From contig JAFMSR010000019.1 in assembly GCA_022818135.1 (NCBI GenBank), positions 33,734,362 to 33,798,361 of the forward strand: DNA of 64,000 nt, written 5' to 3'. The notes below the pieces were generated by a model. That model saw only the letters and a list, made by a program, of their open reading frames with translations, was not told where the DNA came from and made no database searches. Positions 45,961 through 59,800 of this stretch are shown here, piece after piece. Position numbers and translations under genes: made by a program. Origin of the DNA: Saxidomus purpurata (lineage: Eukaryota; Mollusca; Bivalvia; Venerida; Veneridae). The stretch's first letter is position 1; the number at the start of each line of letters is the position of its first letter.

Positions 45961-47797
45961 TCTCACTAGTAATGTTTATTATTCTTTATGTTCGTTATAT
46001 AAGAATATTCAGGTATGCATGACTTTGTGTTACCTTTAAACGTTCTTTTACACCACATTTACCTAATATTGGCTCATAAAATCTCAGTACATTGTCTACT
46101 TAGTATTTAAATCGTAAAACAGTTAATACTTTCTCATTATGTGGTCTTCATCAGAACGATAAAGATTACGGTCACTTTACGCTGACCAATCAACGCGTGA
46201 TATGATATCGTATAGATTACTACATGCCCTTTTAAGCACGCGTTACTATATACAAAATGGAATTTACAATTGATTTTATTAATGCATTTATCAGTAATCT
46301 TTTACATATAATTTCATAGAGTTTCATTCCGTTTTATTCTCTTTAGGTCTTGTAAAACTGTAGTCACAGTATCAGATGTCATAAACAAGAGCGGGTCACG
46401 AACTCAAGATGACAACGCAAATACTTACTTCTCTGATTGAAGTATGTAAAAGTATACAAATTGACAAGGACCAATACATAACTGATGCAAACAAAGCCAA
46501 ACAAAAGGCTACTGACGAAATAACGAAGCAAAGAAAAGAGTTAGATAATGTTCTTGACCAGTTAGAGCATGCTTCAAGGCAAGATGTAGAGAAGGTACAT
46601 ACGAAACTTTGTACAACATCCAAAGAAGTAAAACAGAGAGTGAAAGAATACGAAGCTAAACTTCAGAAACGTGTGACGTCACTTCGGTCGCCCAAAAGCA
46701 ACGCTGCACAGCAGTTTGTTTCTGATAAGCTCGAACAAAAAGAATTCAATGAAGCCACAGACGCTACAAACACAATACAACAAACAGAGAAAACCAGCTT
46801 TGATTTTACTGCTGATGCCTCTATCTATCAGGCCTTGTCGCAGTATAAGTCATTAGGAAAGGTCACACACCGTACTATGAGTGCTTCAAACCCAAAACCA
46901 AAGGAAACACTGTATAAGGAAAAACGAGCTTATACATTAAATATAAAGCTTAAGGAAGACAAAAATGAATGTAACATCATGTCCTGTTGTTTTTTTGATC
47001 CTTGGTGCATTCTTCTGGCTGATAATACCAACCAATCGCTCAAACGTGTGAACCTGCAAACACAGTCAGTCGCCGACCATTGTGATATGCCAGGTAGTCC
47101 TAGGGCAGTATGCTGTGTGAACACGTCCGAGGCTGCAGTGACTCTTAACAAACAAGACAATACAATTCGTATCTATTCGTAGTCAAATGAAGATTACACG
47201 ACAAGTAAAACTCGACCATGATTGTTTCGGAATTGCGTGTGAAGTCGGGAAAATGTATGTAACAGATGAAGATAAGACACTATATATCTACGACTTATAT
47301 GGAACATGTGTTAAGACGGTCGAGACAGATACTTTAGGGAATGATGTATTCACAAGGAACAGGCATGTTACATACAATACATATAACGACAACGTGTATG
47401 TTGCTGATGTCAGGAAAGGACTTGTCTGTTTTGATAAAAACGGATCTTATATATCGACCATAAACAATGAAATATTGGATATGCCACGAGGCGTCTGTGT
47501 TGATGGAAAAGGAAATGTATTTGTGTGCTGTTGGTCTTCGAAGAATGTAGTTCAAATTGGATGGGATGGCAAGTTACTCGGTGAGGTCGTTAGTGCATCC
47601 AGTGAATTAACTGACGCTTGGTCTGTGTTTGAGAAGATTCACAATCGCCTGATTGCTACAACATGCGATAACAACAAAATATTTATATTTGATCTAGAAT
47701 GAGTTCAGACAGTGCCTATAAACTTATTTTTGCTGTGAACCGATTTTCATAGTACCGGTAAACTTGAAAATAATGGTTATAAATAGACAGTTGTTTG

Positions 47798-47803
47798 AAT
47801 AAA
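47798..47803 (+). terminator. Poly(A) signal of B-box/NHL copy B
   Basis: AATAAA in TTGTTTGAATAAA, the same word as 3' of copy A. Confidence 0.6.
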
Positions 47804-48108
47804 CTTTATACGTACTTATAAAAGTGTTTGTTTTTATGTTTTAAGGGAAACAATTCAATATCCCTGTTTACATAGTACATATTTCGTCATAACTTAATTT
47901 ATTACTCTAAGTTCACTGTGTAAATGGGTCCTCTACAGACCTATTGCATTTTGAAGATAGAGCCGTTCCTATCCTGTAAAACCTTGTTGAACCAACCTCA
48001 AACGGATGGTTTATTTATGACCCAGATGAAAGTGAAATAAATAGATTATGTGTTGCAAAATATAGGATTTTCCTGTGAAAACAAGTCAGTTTTATTTGAC
48101 TTTAGTTT

Positions 48109-48242
48109 ATACTAATTTATTTTAGCTTGATTGTGAAGAAAGTTTGTAGCTTATCGCGTCACTCTGAAGTCCGCTTCCTGGAAAAAACAGTACTGGTGTC
48201 ATATGAAGAGATACTGTCGTGACCCCAGTGGGGCCTCTGAAA
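48109..48242 (-). repeat. 5'-truncated SINE
   Basis: Reverse complement of the 3' two thirds of the SINE at 57051-57233: shared words CATATGACACCAGTACTG, GACTTCAGAGTGA-like and TTTCTTCACAAT. The tRNA-like head is missing, which is typical of incomplete reverse transcription. Confidence 0.75.
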
Positions 48243-48529
48243 CGCACCAGGCAGGTTAGGCCTTAACCCACACACCTCAAAATGATTGTCTATTGTGTAG
48301 ATAAAATAAACCTAGTAAACATGATAAATACTTCAGTTAAGTCACTTCTTGTTGACTGTTTTTTAGGGATATGGGTATACCAGTTAGATAAATGACTAAT
48401 TGATAGTATATGTATGTCAAACGATTTACTCAGAACATACAGTAGACGTTGAACACCAGTATATGTTAGTTGTTCATCTTACTAATACTCATATTGTACT
48501 CAATGCATTTTTGTAAATAAGGATCCTGT

Positions 48530-49180
48530 ACCTTGATCCCATTTTGTTCATAAATATTATGAAAATGCATTGAGAGGTTAAGGAGATATGGCTCGGACAC
48601 GACAAAATAGCGACCTCTCAAATAAATGTTAAAATTCACCTGACGATGTCGGACAACGGGTTCTGCTAATCGTCTTTCAAGTAAAATGTACATGAAAGAC
48701 CTTAAAAGCGTTTATGAGATACGAAGTTGACATAAAATGCAAGGTTCGAAACTCTGACCTACTTTGAGACCGCTGACCTTGAGACAGAGAAGATGTAACA
48801 TGGGTTCTGCAAGTCATCTCGCTGAAATGAACATTGAGTCGTTTAAGAGATATAAATCGGACACAAAAAAAAAGTTTTAATATTTGACCTGAAATTGTCA
48901 TCTTACCTTGAGACGATGAACTTGAATTAACATGGGTTATGCACGTCGCCTAAATGCGGGGAACATTGACCAAAGTTTAATGAGAAAAACAGTTTTAACA
49001 TTTGACCTGTAATTGTGATCTTACTATGGGACGATGAACTTGAAGTAACATGGGTTATGCTTGTCGCCTCAATGCGGGGAACATTTGAACAAAGTTTTAT
49101 GAGAATTTTGCCAGAGGTTAAGATATCATGGACGGACGGACTGAGACCATTCCTATATCCACCGGGGCACAATGAATTGG
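48530..49180 (-). repeat. Degenerate ~130-bp tandem repeat
   Basis: About four units share the phrases ATTTGACCTGTAATTGTGAT, GACGATGAACTTGAAGTAAC, ATGGGTTATGCTTGTCGCC and GGGGAACATTTGA. No gene; minus-strand open frames here are repeat by-products. Confidence 0.7.
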
Positions 49181-49477
49181 AATAGGATGATAACGTGCTC
49201 ATTTTCGTCTTCGTAGAAAAAACTTCCTATGAAATTTCGTCGAAATCCAAGTATTTGATGTGGCAAAGATGATGATGCAGTATAAGGCACGTCTGTGAAA
49301 ATTAACAAGCGAAAAGATGCTGGTAATGTACGCATCCACTCTGTAGTAGATAATTCCACGGAGTTTCGCTGAATTTCAGCCAGCACTAGTAAGTCAGCGA
49401 AGAATAGTTCTATAATTATTACAAGTCGCTCAGTTGTAATGCATGTGGTCGGCAGCTGGAATTAATGTCGCCAAGTA

Positions 49478-50170
49478 CTGTTAAGTACTGTAGCTCTCTA
49501 CAATATTCTATGGTGCTTTAGTACTTTAAAGTATTGTAAAGTATCATAGTACATGATAGTAATGATTGGAACTATAGTATTCTATAGTACTCTACGGAAC
49601 TAAAGTACTCTGTAGTGCTGTACAGTACTTTAATAGTCTTTAGTTATATGTAGTAGTATGGTACTCTAAAGTACTCTATGGTACTGCACAATACTGTAGT
49701 ACTCTATAGAACTGAAGTACTCTATAGTTCTACTGCAGCACTCCTTAGTATGTACAGTTGCTAAAGTACTCTATAGTAATGTGTGGTATTAAAGTATTCT
49801 ACAGTACTGAACATTACTTTAGTACTTTATAGTACTCTATGATACTAAAGTACTCTATGGTACTGTACAATACTGTAGTATTCTATAGAACCGAAGTACT
49901 CTATAGTTCTGATTAGTTCTGTATTACTCCTTAGTACGTACAGTGGCTTTACTCTATAGTAATGTGTGGTACTAAAGCATTCTATAGTACTGTTCATTAC
50001 TTTAGTGAAATGTGCTACTCCAGTTCTCTATGGCACTTCAGTACTCTACGGTACTGTAAAGTACTTAAGTACTCTATATTACTATAATACTCTATATTTC
50101 TGACCGGTACTGTAGAACTCCATAATATATAGTTATGTAGAATTCTAAAATACTATAACGTAACATATAG
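49478..50170. repeat. AGTACT-rich palindromic repeat block
   Basis: About 700 bp built from irregular 10-20-bp units around AGTACT, TCTATAGTACT, AAAGTACTCTA and TGTACAGTACTTTAG. AGTACT is self-complementary, so nearly any two units can pair. There is no fixed period and no open frame. Edges are sharp: ordinary sequence resumes near 50180. Confidence 0.9.
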
Positions 50171-50850
50171 TACTATATTTAATGCGATTTCTTATTTTAG
50201 TAATAGCGACCCCTTCGTGCACAGGACCGGAACCATTTCCTGTTTTGTTAGAATGGACAATGTAAGAATGCTAGAGAGCAAGATTGGACACCTACGTGAA
50301 AAGATTATTGGAAAGGGGTCAATGCAAAGATGCTAAACACAAGCTTGGTAAAAAATTGACATGTAGTTTCTAGAAGAGTAAAAATGGACGCCTCACCACC
50401 CACCCATACTAAAAGCTATTCCAGAGCCTTCGACTCAGATTAACTAATAAGAAATAGCAATGTGACTTAATTCAAAGCTATCCACAGCCTGTTAATAAGA
50501 TGTGCGTCTCCCCTTGGTAACAAACCTTTCAATTCAGTCCAGATGAACTCCAGTCAGGAACTTTTGTGAAGTATCATTAAATTCTGGGGTTTTGGAGATT
50601 AAGTGTCCACAAGATTCCATCTACAGACAGACGGACAGACAGACAAGCTAAATCCAGTATACCCATCCTTACACGTTGTGTTCGGGGGGTATAATTATTT
50701 CGCTTGGAGGGCATATAAGACTCCACACATCCATTATGGGTAATAACTAGTAGTATCTAGCGAGTTCTTAAAGGTCATTATAAACAAGTTGTCTCAGCAT
50801 TCTTATGATGGTCAACAGAGAAGCTAAACACTTAAGTAATTCAACAATCA
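50171..50850. other. Gene-free repeat-derived region
   Basis: It holds the tail of a dispersed repeat (ACAGACAGACGGACAGACAG at about 50620 followed by TTCGGGGGGTATAAT), a common terminal form in bivalve repeats. No coding exon was found. Confidence 0.5.
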
Positions 50851-53832
50851 ATTTATTAAATCATAATTTGGATTTTATCCATTACAAATGCAATGTATTA
50901 AGGGACGACACTGAACTGATGTAACTCTTTACTAGCGATGAAAACTTTCAACAGTTCTGACATCACCCTTCAATTTAATGAATCAAAGCATGAAAGTGCA
51001 TGGAGCCTATGCATAACTATAATCAGTTTGAATTAACACTCATTGATGTGACATACTACCCTTCAAAGTAACCATCAACGTTTTACATAGAAATTTACTT
51101 TTTTTGGTTCATACTCTTTAGACATTTAGAGTGGATACTGATTCATACTCTTAGAAGAATGAAAACTTCTGAAGTAATTTTTTTTTTTCATAAACTGAAT
51201 AGTTTTATTTCTACTGAACAAAGTGAAAATTTTATTTTTGTAGTTTGAAATAGACTATCTGCCACTCGAGAAATGTTTACCATCATTACTATCTGCTATT
51301 AATAGACCAAAATACCCATGTTAAACATTTGAAAAGCATTCTGTTTGTTTTAAGCATTGTGCATGAGGATAATGCATTACGTTCATTTTGAAGGGTAATA
51401 CTTTTTGTTCTACACAAGCACTCACCACATGTCTGTACTATTACTGATAAGTCTGTACTCCTATACAGCAACGTACTTTCTTCAATTCACAGGCAACATG
51501 TTAATGATCTGTACTTTATTGATTTTAAATAGTTGTATCACACTGAATTTACCATTGTTACTGCAGTCGAATGGGTTTTAGTGCATGGCAATGCAGAAAC
51601 TGAGGTCTAATAACTCTTGTAATGAACAAATTACTGCAAACATTACAGGATTACAGCACAGTGTCTTAAAATTATGACGAAAATCTACCTACTTTTTGAC
51701 CACCCCTCGTATGTGATAGGATTTTAGATAACAATGCCCTGCAGTTATTATTTTAAGCCGAGTCTGTAATTAACAACCTCATCCATCCAAACTGTGATAG
51801 ATATTTTGACTGTAGACTGACGGATGTAAGAATGAGATGCTTTTAAACCACTAGACTCAATCAGTTTTGTTCAATTTTGTAATAAATGCTCCTCATCAAT
51901 ATAACTACAGTAGACTTTAACGTTCTGGACGCTACATTGCATTCCTCAACTCATTTAGAAAATATGCCTAAGATCCATTTTACATGTGCATGTGGTGTTA
52001 AAACTCAACCAATGAACATTACTGACATAGATCATCTCTAACCTCTATTTAAAGTTGTTTGCATCAATAAATATTCCTATAATGTACAAATATTTATCTA
52101 TTTGTCAATTAATAAGGTCCAATAAAATTTTTAGTTTTATTTCAACATTTTTAATAGAAAGGTGATTAAGGTTGCTTTTTTGTATATTGTTGCTTCATAT
52201 AAAACTATAACATGATAGCAAAATTTTGATTTTATACTTTCACTTACAAATCTAAAATGCATGATATTTTAAAGATTAAAGGGTACAAACCAACATAACG
52301 TTGCTGGATAGAATGACAAATCTGCGTTTTGATGTAGATATGATTATACAAATGAAGGCGTTACTGCATTATTTCTTTGTCAAAATTTCTACATTCACAT
52401 TAGAACAAACACGTGCCCCAAAACAGTTAGACTGATACATTATTTCATCATAATCGTTCCGTTCATTTTGTAAAGTTATAAAATCAAATCAGACTATACA
52501 AGATTCCACCACGAAAAATTAACATATCCCAAGCTTACAAATATTTTTACACACTGTAACACAAAATTAATGTAAGGCAAATCAGGATTAATATGATACT
52601 AGAAACAACACAGAATTAAACATTTGTTACAACATATACATAGAAATGATGGGATCAAACACGCTATGAAAGACTGCTTCCATAATTACTGTGGTGACAG
52701 TCAGACTATGTATGCAAAAAGGTGAAAAAAAATCTGCAGGCATTACTTTCCTTATTTCTTTTTGAAAAATACTGTACCAACTTCTCTTTACAGTACGGAA
52801 CTACATCCATTTATCAATCTACTTCCAATAACTACAGATATAACTTCAATAAACAATTAATATTTCGAAATCAGTTCATAAAATTCTGAAAGAGCTGAAA
52901 CATTGATTGCAGAATTGAATATGTATTTGTTATTTTAATCATTACATCAAAAAATCATAACTTCAAAACTGCCTTTCCTTTTAAATGTTTTGCCTAAATC
53001 ATCCCCAAGAGTACCAAAGTTCACCTGTCACTGTCTTCTAAGCTTACTGTATACATGTGAATAATGAATTATCATCAAAGATACCAACATTTACTCTCTA
53101 GAAAAGTGTTTCAAATATACTAAAATAACAGAATTCATTTTTAAAACCATACTTCTACGTTTGTAACTATACAACATTTGTCCAACACAACTATTTGCAA
53201 TCACAAACTTAATCCTGTTACAGCATACATTTTATTACACATCTACTCTGTTATTCCATGCATAAATTTCCAAACTATTACATAATAAACTTGTTTTCAT
53301 ATTCATTTATTACACATCTAACCTACTATCTCCTATATACCTGTTATCTCATTAATTTATTACACATTTAACATTTTCTCAGCCACAAGTATACTCTTAC
53401 TTAATCTTATATCTTAATTTATCAATTAACAACAATCAAAAACATACTACGAACTTTACAGTTTTCAAAGCGAAAAAATGGATACTTAAGTCACCATTTA
53501 TAATACCATCAGTCAATGTCTCTGTCTATTTTCATAATCAAAACAGTGATAAAAAAAATTTAAAAAAGACATCCAAAAATACCTATATATACCTCTTAGA
53601 ATATGCATTCAAAATACCAAAATACCGAAGTGTCCTTTTACTTCATGCTGGATTACCCCCTTTTTTTCTGTAACGAAAACGCACTTTTTGCTAGTCGCAC
53701 TTTTACATGATGAATGAAATGTTTAAATGCCATACAGATGTAAAATATATGCCCAAAAAATATCACTTAATTCAACTTTGCGATCAACGATAATTATCAT
53801 AAATTGTTTTGATTTAGCACCTTTACTGTCTA
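50851..53832 (-). other. Probable 3'UTR of ACO1
   Basis: About 3 kb downstream of the aconitase stop with no exon-like frame and none of the repeats that crowd the surroundings. It is strongly AT-rich. A minus-strand AATAAA lies at 50852-50857. The length and the abrupt start of repeats beyond it suggest one long untranslated exon; this is inference. Confidence 0.45.
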
Positions 53833-56800
53833 TTATGCGTTCAGTATTTTTCTAACCATGTAGTTTAGAATGCCTCCATTTCTGAAATAAACTAGTTCCA
53901 CCTCGGTATCGAACCTTGTCTTTACTTGGAATGTCCGATCATCTGACAACTGTAAAACAATAAAAGATAGTTCATGAGACATGCTGACATTTCTTCTAGT
54001 GTTAGCAATTCTTTTACGCAATAAATGAAAAGCATAGTAAAGCAATCTCGAAAAAGTTTACACAAATAAAAAACAAGAGGGCCATGATGGCCCTATATTG
54101 CTTATCTTAACTTTCTATTATTTGACCTAATGACCTAGATTTTTGACCCAACACAACCCAGTTTCGAACAAGTCCTAGACATTATCAAAACAAACATCAT
54201 GAGCGATTTTCATGATGATTACACTTAAAATGTGCCTCCATAGTGTTCACAAGGTGTGGACAGATGACAGACAGACGACAGACATGGGACCACCATAATA
54301 GCTATACGACAACACAGACTATAAACAAGGGTCTTGGCAAGTTAACCAAGGACGAAATCCCAAAGTCAGCCAGGACTATAATCTAAATGAAGGACTACAA
54401 ACACAGAGATACTTTTTTTTAGCCAGCACAATTGAATGCATAACATAATGCTGTTATCAACAAGGCAAGAGCCGCCAGGCTTCAAACCAGTGACATCATC
54501 TTGTAACTCTATAATCTGTGACAATACCATTTACTTTTCAAAGGGGGGTTCTGGAGGAAAATTAAGTGACCGCCTGGAAAACAGTCCAAATCATCAATCA
54601 TACTGTACAAATGTGTAGACTGATCATGCTCTACACTCGCCACAAAACCATGTGCCTCCAAGCAGGGCAAGCGTTGAAATATTACCAAATTTTTTTTTTT
54701 TTTTTTTTTTCAAAATTAATTTGATATTAATTAAAAATTCAGAAACTGACCTTGACATCTACAGTTTGACCGGGTTGTAAATTTTGCGGTAGGTCCACTG
54801 TAATTGTCTCCTTGCCAGTGAGACCAAGACTAGAGGCGTTCTGTCCATCTAAATACTGGAATGGTATAATCCCCATGCCAACCAGATTGCTGCGGTGTAT
54901 TCTCTCATAACTTTCTGCTATAACTGCCTTCACCCCCTGTGATAAGAAAATCAATCAGTTTAAGAATTAAAATGCGAGTCTTTTTTTCTAATAAACAAAA
55001 ATCTAAATGTTTGTGATAAGTGCTTCAGATAAAGAAATAATTTAAAAAGCAACAGAACTTTCATAGAAATCACAAAACGTAAGAAAATAGTATTCCAAGT
55101 GTAACTAATCAATGTATAAAATAAAACGGTCTTCAAGGACAACGAAACCGAAAGACTAACTTGGGAGAAAAGGAACAAAAGGAAACAATTCGCCCACTAA
55201 TTATAATTAGCTAATTAGTTAAACTGAATTTATTTAAGTTGTTTTCATAGCTTAATGAATCACCCTCAAACACTCATTCCAATTGTCAACATAACTGCTA
55301 GGAAGAGACAGGCGGACAGTTTTTCATCGCTACTTCCTATTTAACGGCTTCCTGTACTGCGGCACGTGGTAGTATATGTAAGTATCTCTGCCCAAGGACA
55401 CACCTGGTGCACAGGCATGGATTATAATTCTAGTCTAATTAAATATACTCACAAGTATCCAAGGTCCTTTTGCTGCCCAGTCCCTGGAGGATCCAGAGCC
55501 ATATTCCTTGCCAGCCAGGATGACCACCTGTTTCTCCTCTGTCTTGTACCTCTCCGCAGCATCAAATATATCCATCTGGAAACAAACAACAACAATTCTA
55601 AAATGTTCAAGAACTTCGTCAGTTAAAAGAACAAGGAAATAAAGTAGCATATATTCTGTAATAAACAATGTTTTGCTGCACAGACTGGTATGACATCAAA
55701 AAATAACTCAAAATTAGTCTGCATGAAGTGCTGTAAAATGTCTGCATCAAAGATAATTCATTGCATTGTTTTTTCTTTTTGTATATTGGTTCATGTTAGA
55801 ATCAAAAGAAAATCCTTTTAAACACTACTTATGGTCTATTAAATGTTTCTGAAGCTACTAATTAACCACTGATGCCTGCGGTCTTCGTTGTTAATCATTG
55901 TGCATCAAAACTTCAATGTGTTGTTTATTAGACATTCTTAAATGTAAGATATTTCTTTAGCTTCTACCCAGACACTGCTTAATTTTTCAAATGTACTTGT
56001 CTATTTTTTAAATCTGGACAGTTCGATTTACTTTTATGTGTAAAAGGTGTTCTCAGAAAATTTACCACACAGATGGCAAGCAGTATAGAGTAAGGTAAGA
56101 TTTGACATAATCTAAAGACATTGCACAAAAGGACAGAATTACTGTACAACCATTAGTTTTTAAAGATCTTCTAGAGTGGGCTGATCTAGGAATTTTGTTC
56201 TCATTCATACCTCCTCCCCTGAGGGAACATGTAAAGTCCTGGCTCCCGGCTTAGATACAAATTTGTTGATAAGACGAATATTGGCGAAAGTACCTCTGGC
56301 CATCACAGCATCATTTCCTCTCCTTGAACCATATGAGTTAAATTCTCGGGGAGTCAACCTGTAATTAGAGATAAGCAGAATAATCAATCAGCTTGACTCA
56401 ATATAACTTGGGCAAGTTTCTCTACATAATTTTGGTGCACAAGATTGTAAAAGTCTCTATGTCTGCGAGTTGTTAATTTCACAATTTTCAAATTTTCTAT
56501 TTATTCTGGAGTTTTTTAATTCGCCAGCGATCACCACACATGTATTTTATATACACATCTTTGTAATCTTTGTCTGTTTTCTATTTTTGCGAGTTTGATG
56601 AATTTGTGAAGTGCTTCATTCACGAAAATTAGCGAAAATAAAAACCTTTCGAAAATATGTCTTTTACAGTATTGCTTTTTCATAAGAGTATCTGAATATT
56701 TTCATGAAAACACAGATTTTAATCATCTTCACTCCTTTGATATACACTGGATTACAATGTCAAATACTTGGATTCCTGGCTTCACACGGTCTCAAATTCA

Positions 56801-59800
56801 AATCCTGTGAGCAGTCTGTGACACAAGTTGTTTGTTGGCTGCCCTTAACAACCAAAAGTTTGCCATTTTGAAAATCAGAAATATACTGGATGAAAAAGCA
56901 ACAACTTAAGGATCCAGACAACCTTATTGAAAAATAGATATCAAAGAACGTGTTAATGCTGAACTTTGACCACACACAATACAATGATAGTAATTTGTGT
57001 CAGTTATAAAATCTTAAGTCATACGTTGATAACCAATGTAAAATCAAGAGTGGTGGTGTAGAAGTAAAGGTGTCTGCTGCTCATCTCAGAACTTGCGGGT
57101 TCCAGCCCCATTGGGGCCATGACCGTATTTTCTCATATGACACCAGTACTGATTTTTCCAAGAAGTGAAGTCCAAAGTGACTCTATAAGCTTCAATCTTT
57201 CTTCACAATTGAGCTAAAATAAATTAGTATAACCTAAAATCGACACATCAATTCTACATACCCCCTACTTGCTAGGTATCTTGCCGCGGGACTGTTCCTT
57301 GCAATACTTCCAGCAGGGGATATATGGTCAGTTGTCACTGAATCCCCAAAATTCAGCAGAACATATGCATCTCTAATACCCTGGATTTTAGGTAGCTCTT
57401 TAGTCTGCAATGCAAAATACAAATGTTGATTTTCAAAGGAATTATTTGTCTCAATATTAACCTCAGCGCATTTTTTTGATAAGGCCTAAACTAGAACACA
57501 TCAAGCCCAAACCTTGCATGTTTTACACAAACATATCACATAAACCTTATATTTTTTATCCAAACATTTAGCCCAAACTTGTAGATTTTACCCATTTAGC
57601 CAAAACCTTGCATGTTTTACCTAAATTTATACATACCATTGTTTGGAAGAAAGGTGGGCTTTGAATGTACGTAGATTTTGTATCCCATGGATACAGGATT
57701 CCCAATGGTGCTTCCAGTTTATTCCAGCGTTCATTGCCTTTCTGTAAAACCAAGCAAATAAATAATTGCTCTTATTGTTTCAGATTTACAAGGATAACAC
57801 TATTTTCTCATAATCAACAAATAGCAAATGACTTCATAATGATCTCAGCTCAATTTCTATTCTTCTGTGCTTCATCCTCAAGAATATATTTAAAGTTTTA
57901 CCTGGATCCTGGCATACACTTCATTGAACATGGATGGAATCACAAACTCATTCTCCACAACCTGCAGGGAAACAGAATGTATTACATGAAAAATCAAAGC
58001 ACTGAAAGTTCTTACTGCATAATTTTGTTAAATAAAGAAAAATGAGTTTTGCTTCCTTTATAAAGGATAATTCATAAAGACTTAATTCTGACTGGCCGAC
58101 AGTGATATCAAATGCCAACTGCAGTTTGAAAGAAACATCAAACTCCTCATGTATAACATAACATAAACAATACACTTACGTGAATCTCTTTTCTGGATGG
58201 CCATATATCCCTGAGGAACACTGGATTGCCGTCTTGATTCTTACCTGTACATGTAACATATGCATAAACACACACTTTACAATCACTGACTTTGTCTTTT
58301 TCTGCATTCCTTTGCCACTTTATGCAGAAAAGTAACTGATTGAAGTATACGGTGATTTGCTCAAGATATTTTGCTCCAATTACAATTTCATCAATAACAT
58401 TTTTTCAAAGCAGTTGCAGTTTAATTTTGTATAAATTAGACATTGTGGTATGAAATGGACTACCGTATATCTCTGCATGAACATTTCTGTATGAACTAGA
58501 CACATTTTTATAAAGAGGGCATGGCTGCTTGAGCTAGACATACATTTATGAACTATACATTTCTGCATGAACTAGGCATTACTGTATGAACTAGACAATA
58601 TATAATGAATTAGACTGACTTTCAGCATGAAACATCTGGGAAAAGAAGACCTGGTTGGTCATACCTCATTGCATGCATCATCTGGTCATGTGTGACCCTT
58701 TTCCTTGGAAATTAGACTACATCTGCCTTTATAGGTTGTTATTTTTTAGACCAATAAGCAAGATAAATACATTGCTTGGGACCATATAACTTTGGCGGAA
58801 TATTGAAATTGAAGTAGAAGACGGACTACAAATATAAAATAATATAAGCTTTACACTAACCCAATGGCTCTGTTTCAAAATCAATGTCGACTCTTCCAGC
58901 AAGAGCATAGGCTATCACTAATGGCGGACTAGCAAGGTAGTTGGCACGTGTGAGGGGGTGGATACGACCTTCAAAGTTACGATTGCCGGAAAGTACACCG
59001 CAGGCCACAAGGTCACCCTAGAAATAACAGAGGAGCTGTGTATATTATATCTGCAATAAAAATTTATTCACACCACACAATGGTTTTCTTGTAATAATAG
59101 AGATACAGCTTATTTAGGGTAATCTGATAGTGACACAGCAGTCAAACAATATATTATAAATTCAATATACAGTGTAAGGATTAAACTTTTCTTGCATACA
59201 CGATACACATTTTTATGCAATGGTAGTAAAATGTGGTGCACAAATATAGTTTTTCATCACTGTTACATTATCCTAGATCAACTGTAGCATAAAAATTTTA
59301 GTGTTTGCTTCATACAGTTTCATTCCTATTAAAAGAGCCATCCATTTCTGCTATCATGAGGCATTTGGTTCAGATGGAAATATCCATCACCTTGGGTATA
59401 TGTTTTTCGGGAAATTGACAGGGCCTCTTTCCCTCCAAAACAGTTACTCTTGGTGATGCATATTTCAATCTGAACCATGTGCTCATGACAGAAGCTATTA
59501 ATCCTGTGAGAGACAAGTACTAGACTCTCAACCTTGAACTTTCTCCAACTGGGTCAGGCGGTTGTGGGGCTCAATTCTATAAGAAAGTCAGTGCCCTATA
59601 CCACTTGATTGTAGAACTCAACTGCATCTAAAAATGCTATAACATTACTCATGGCATCTGTGATGGATAAATAAACAGTATGGATACAGACTGTAGATTT
59701 CCAGGCTAATGTTTATCCATACTGGTCACAAAAGGTCTAACTTCCATTTTTCTCACAGCGGAACTCAAACTGACGTCGTGAAGTAAAGCATACCTTTTCT

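Larger units (their letters stand above)
43288..47702 (+). pseudogene. B-box/NHL-like gene copy B, frameshifted
   Basis: Paralogue of 29219-32335 with the same two-exon layout: exon 1 43288-43625 (338 nt, identical length, both B-boxes intact) and exon 2 46347-47702. In exon 2 a net 5-base deletion near 46411-46425, relative to copy A, shifts the frame and gives TGA at 46438 after about 143 codons. The coiled-coil frame then stays open from 46409 to a TAG at 47180. A second, +1 shift near 47140-47165 separates it from the final propeller part, open from about 47187 to 47702. Long open stretches and high similarity show recent decay, or two assembly errors. If the first exon alone is translated it would give a truncated B-box protein. 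A downstream ATG at 46409 could start a coiled-coil fragment. Confidence 0.85.

Noticed and set aside
57051..57125. Functional tRNA gene
   Set aside because: A- and B-box-like words are present but no cloverleaf could be drawn and the downstream body matches a second SINE copy.
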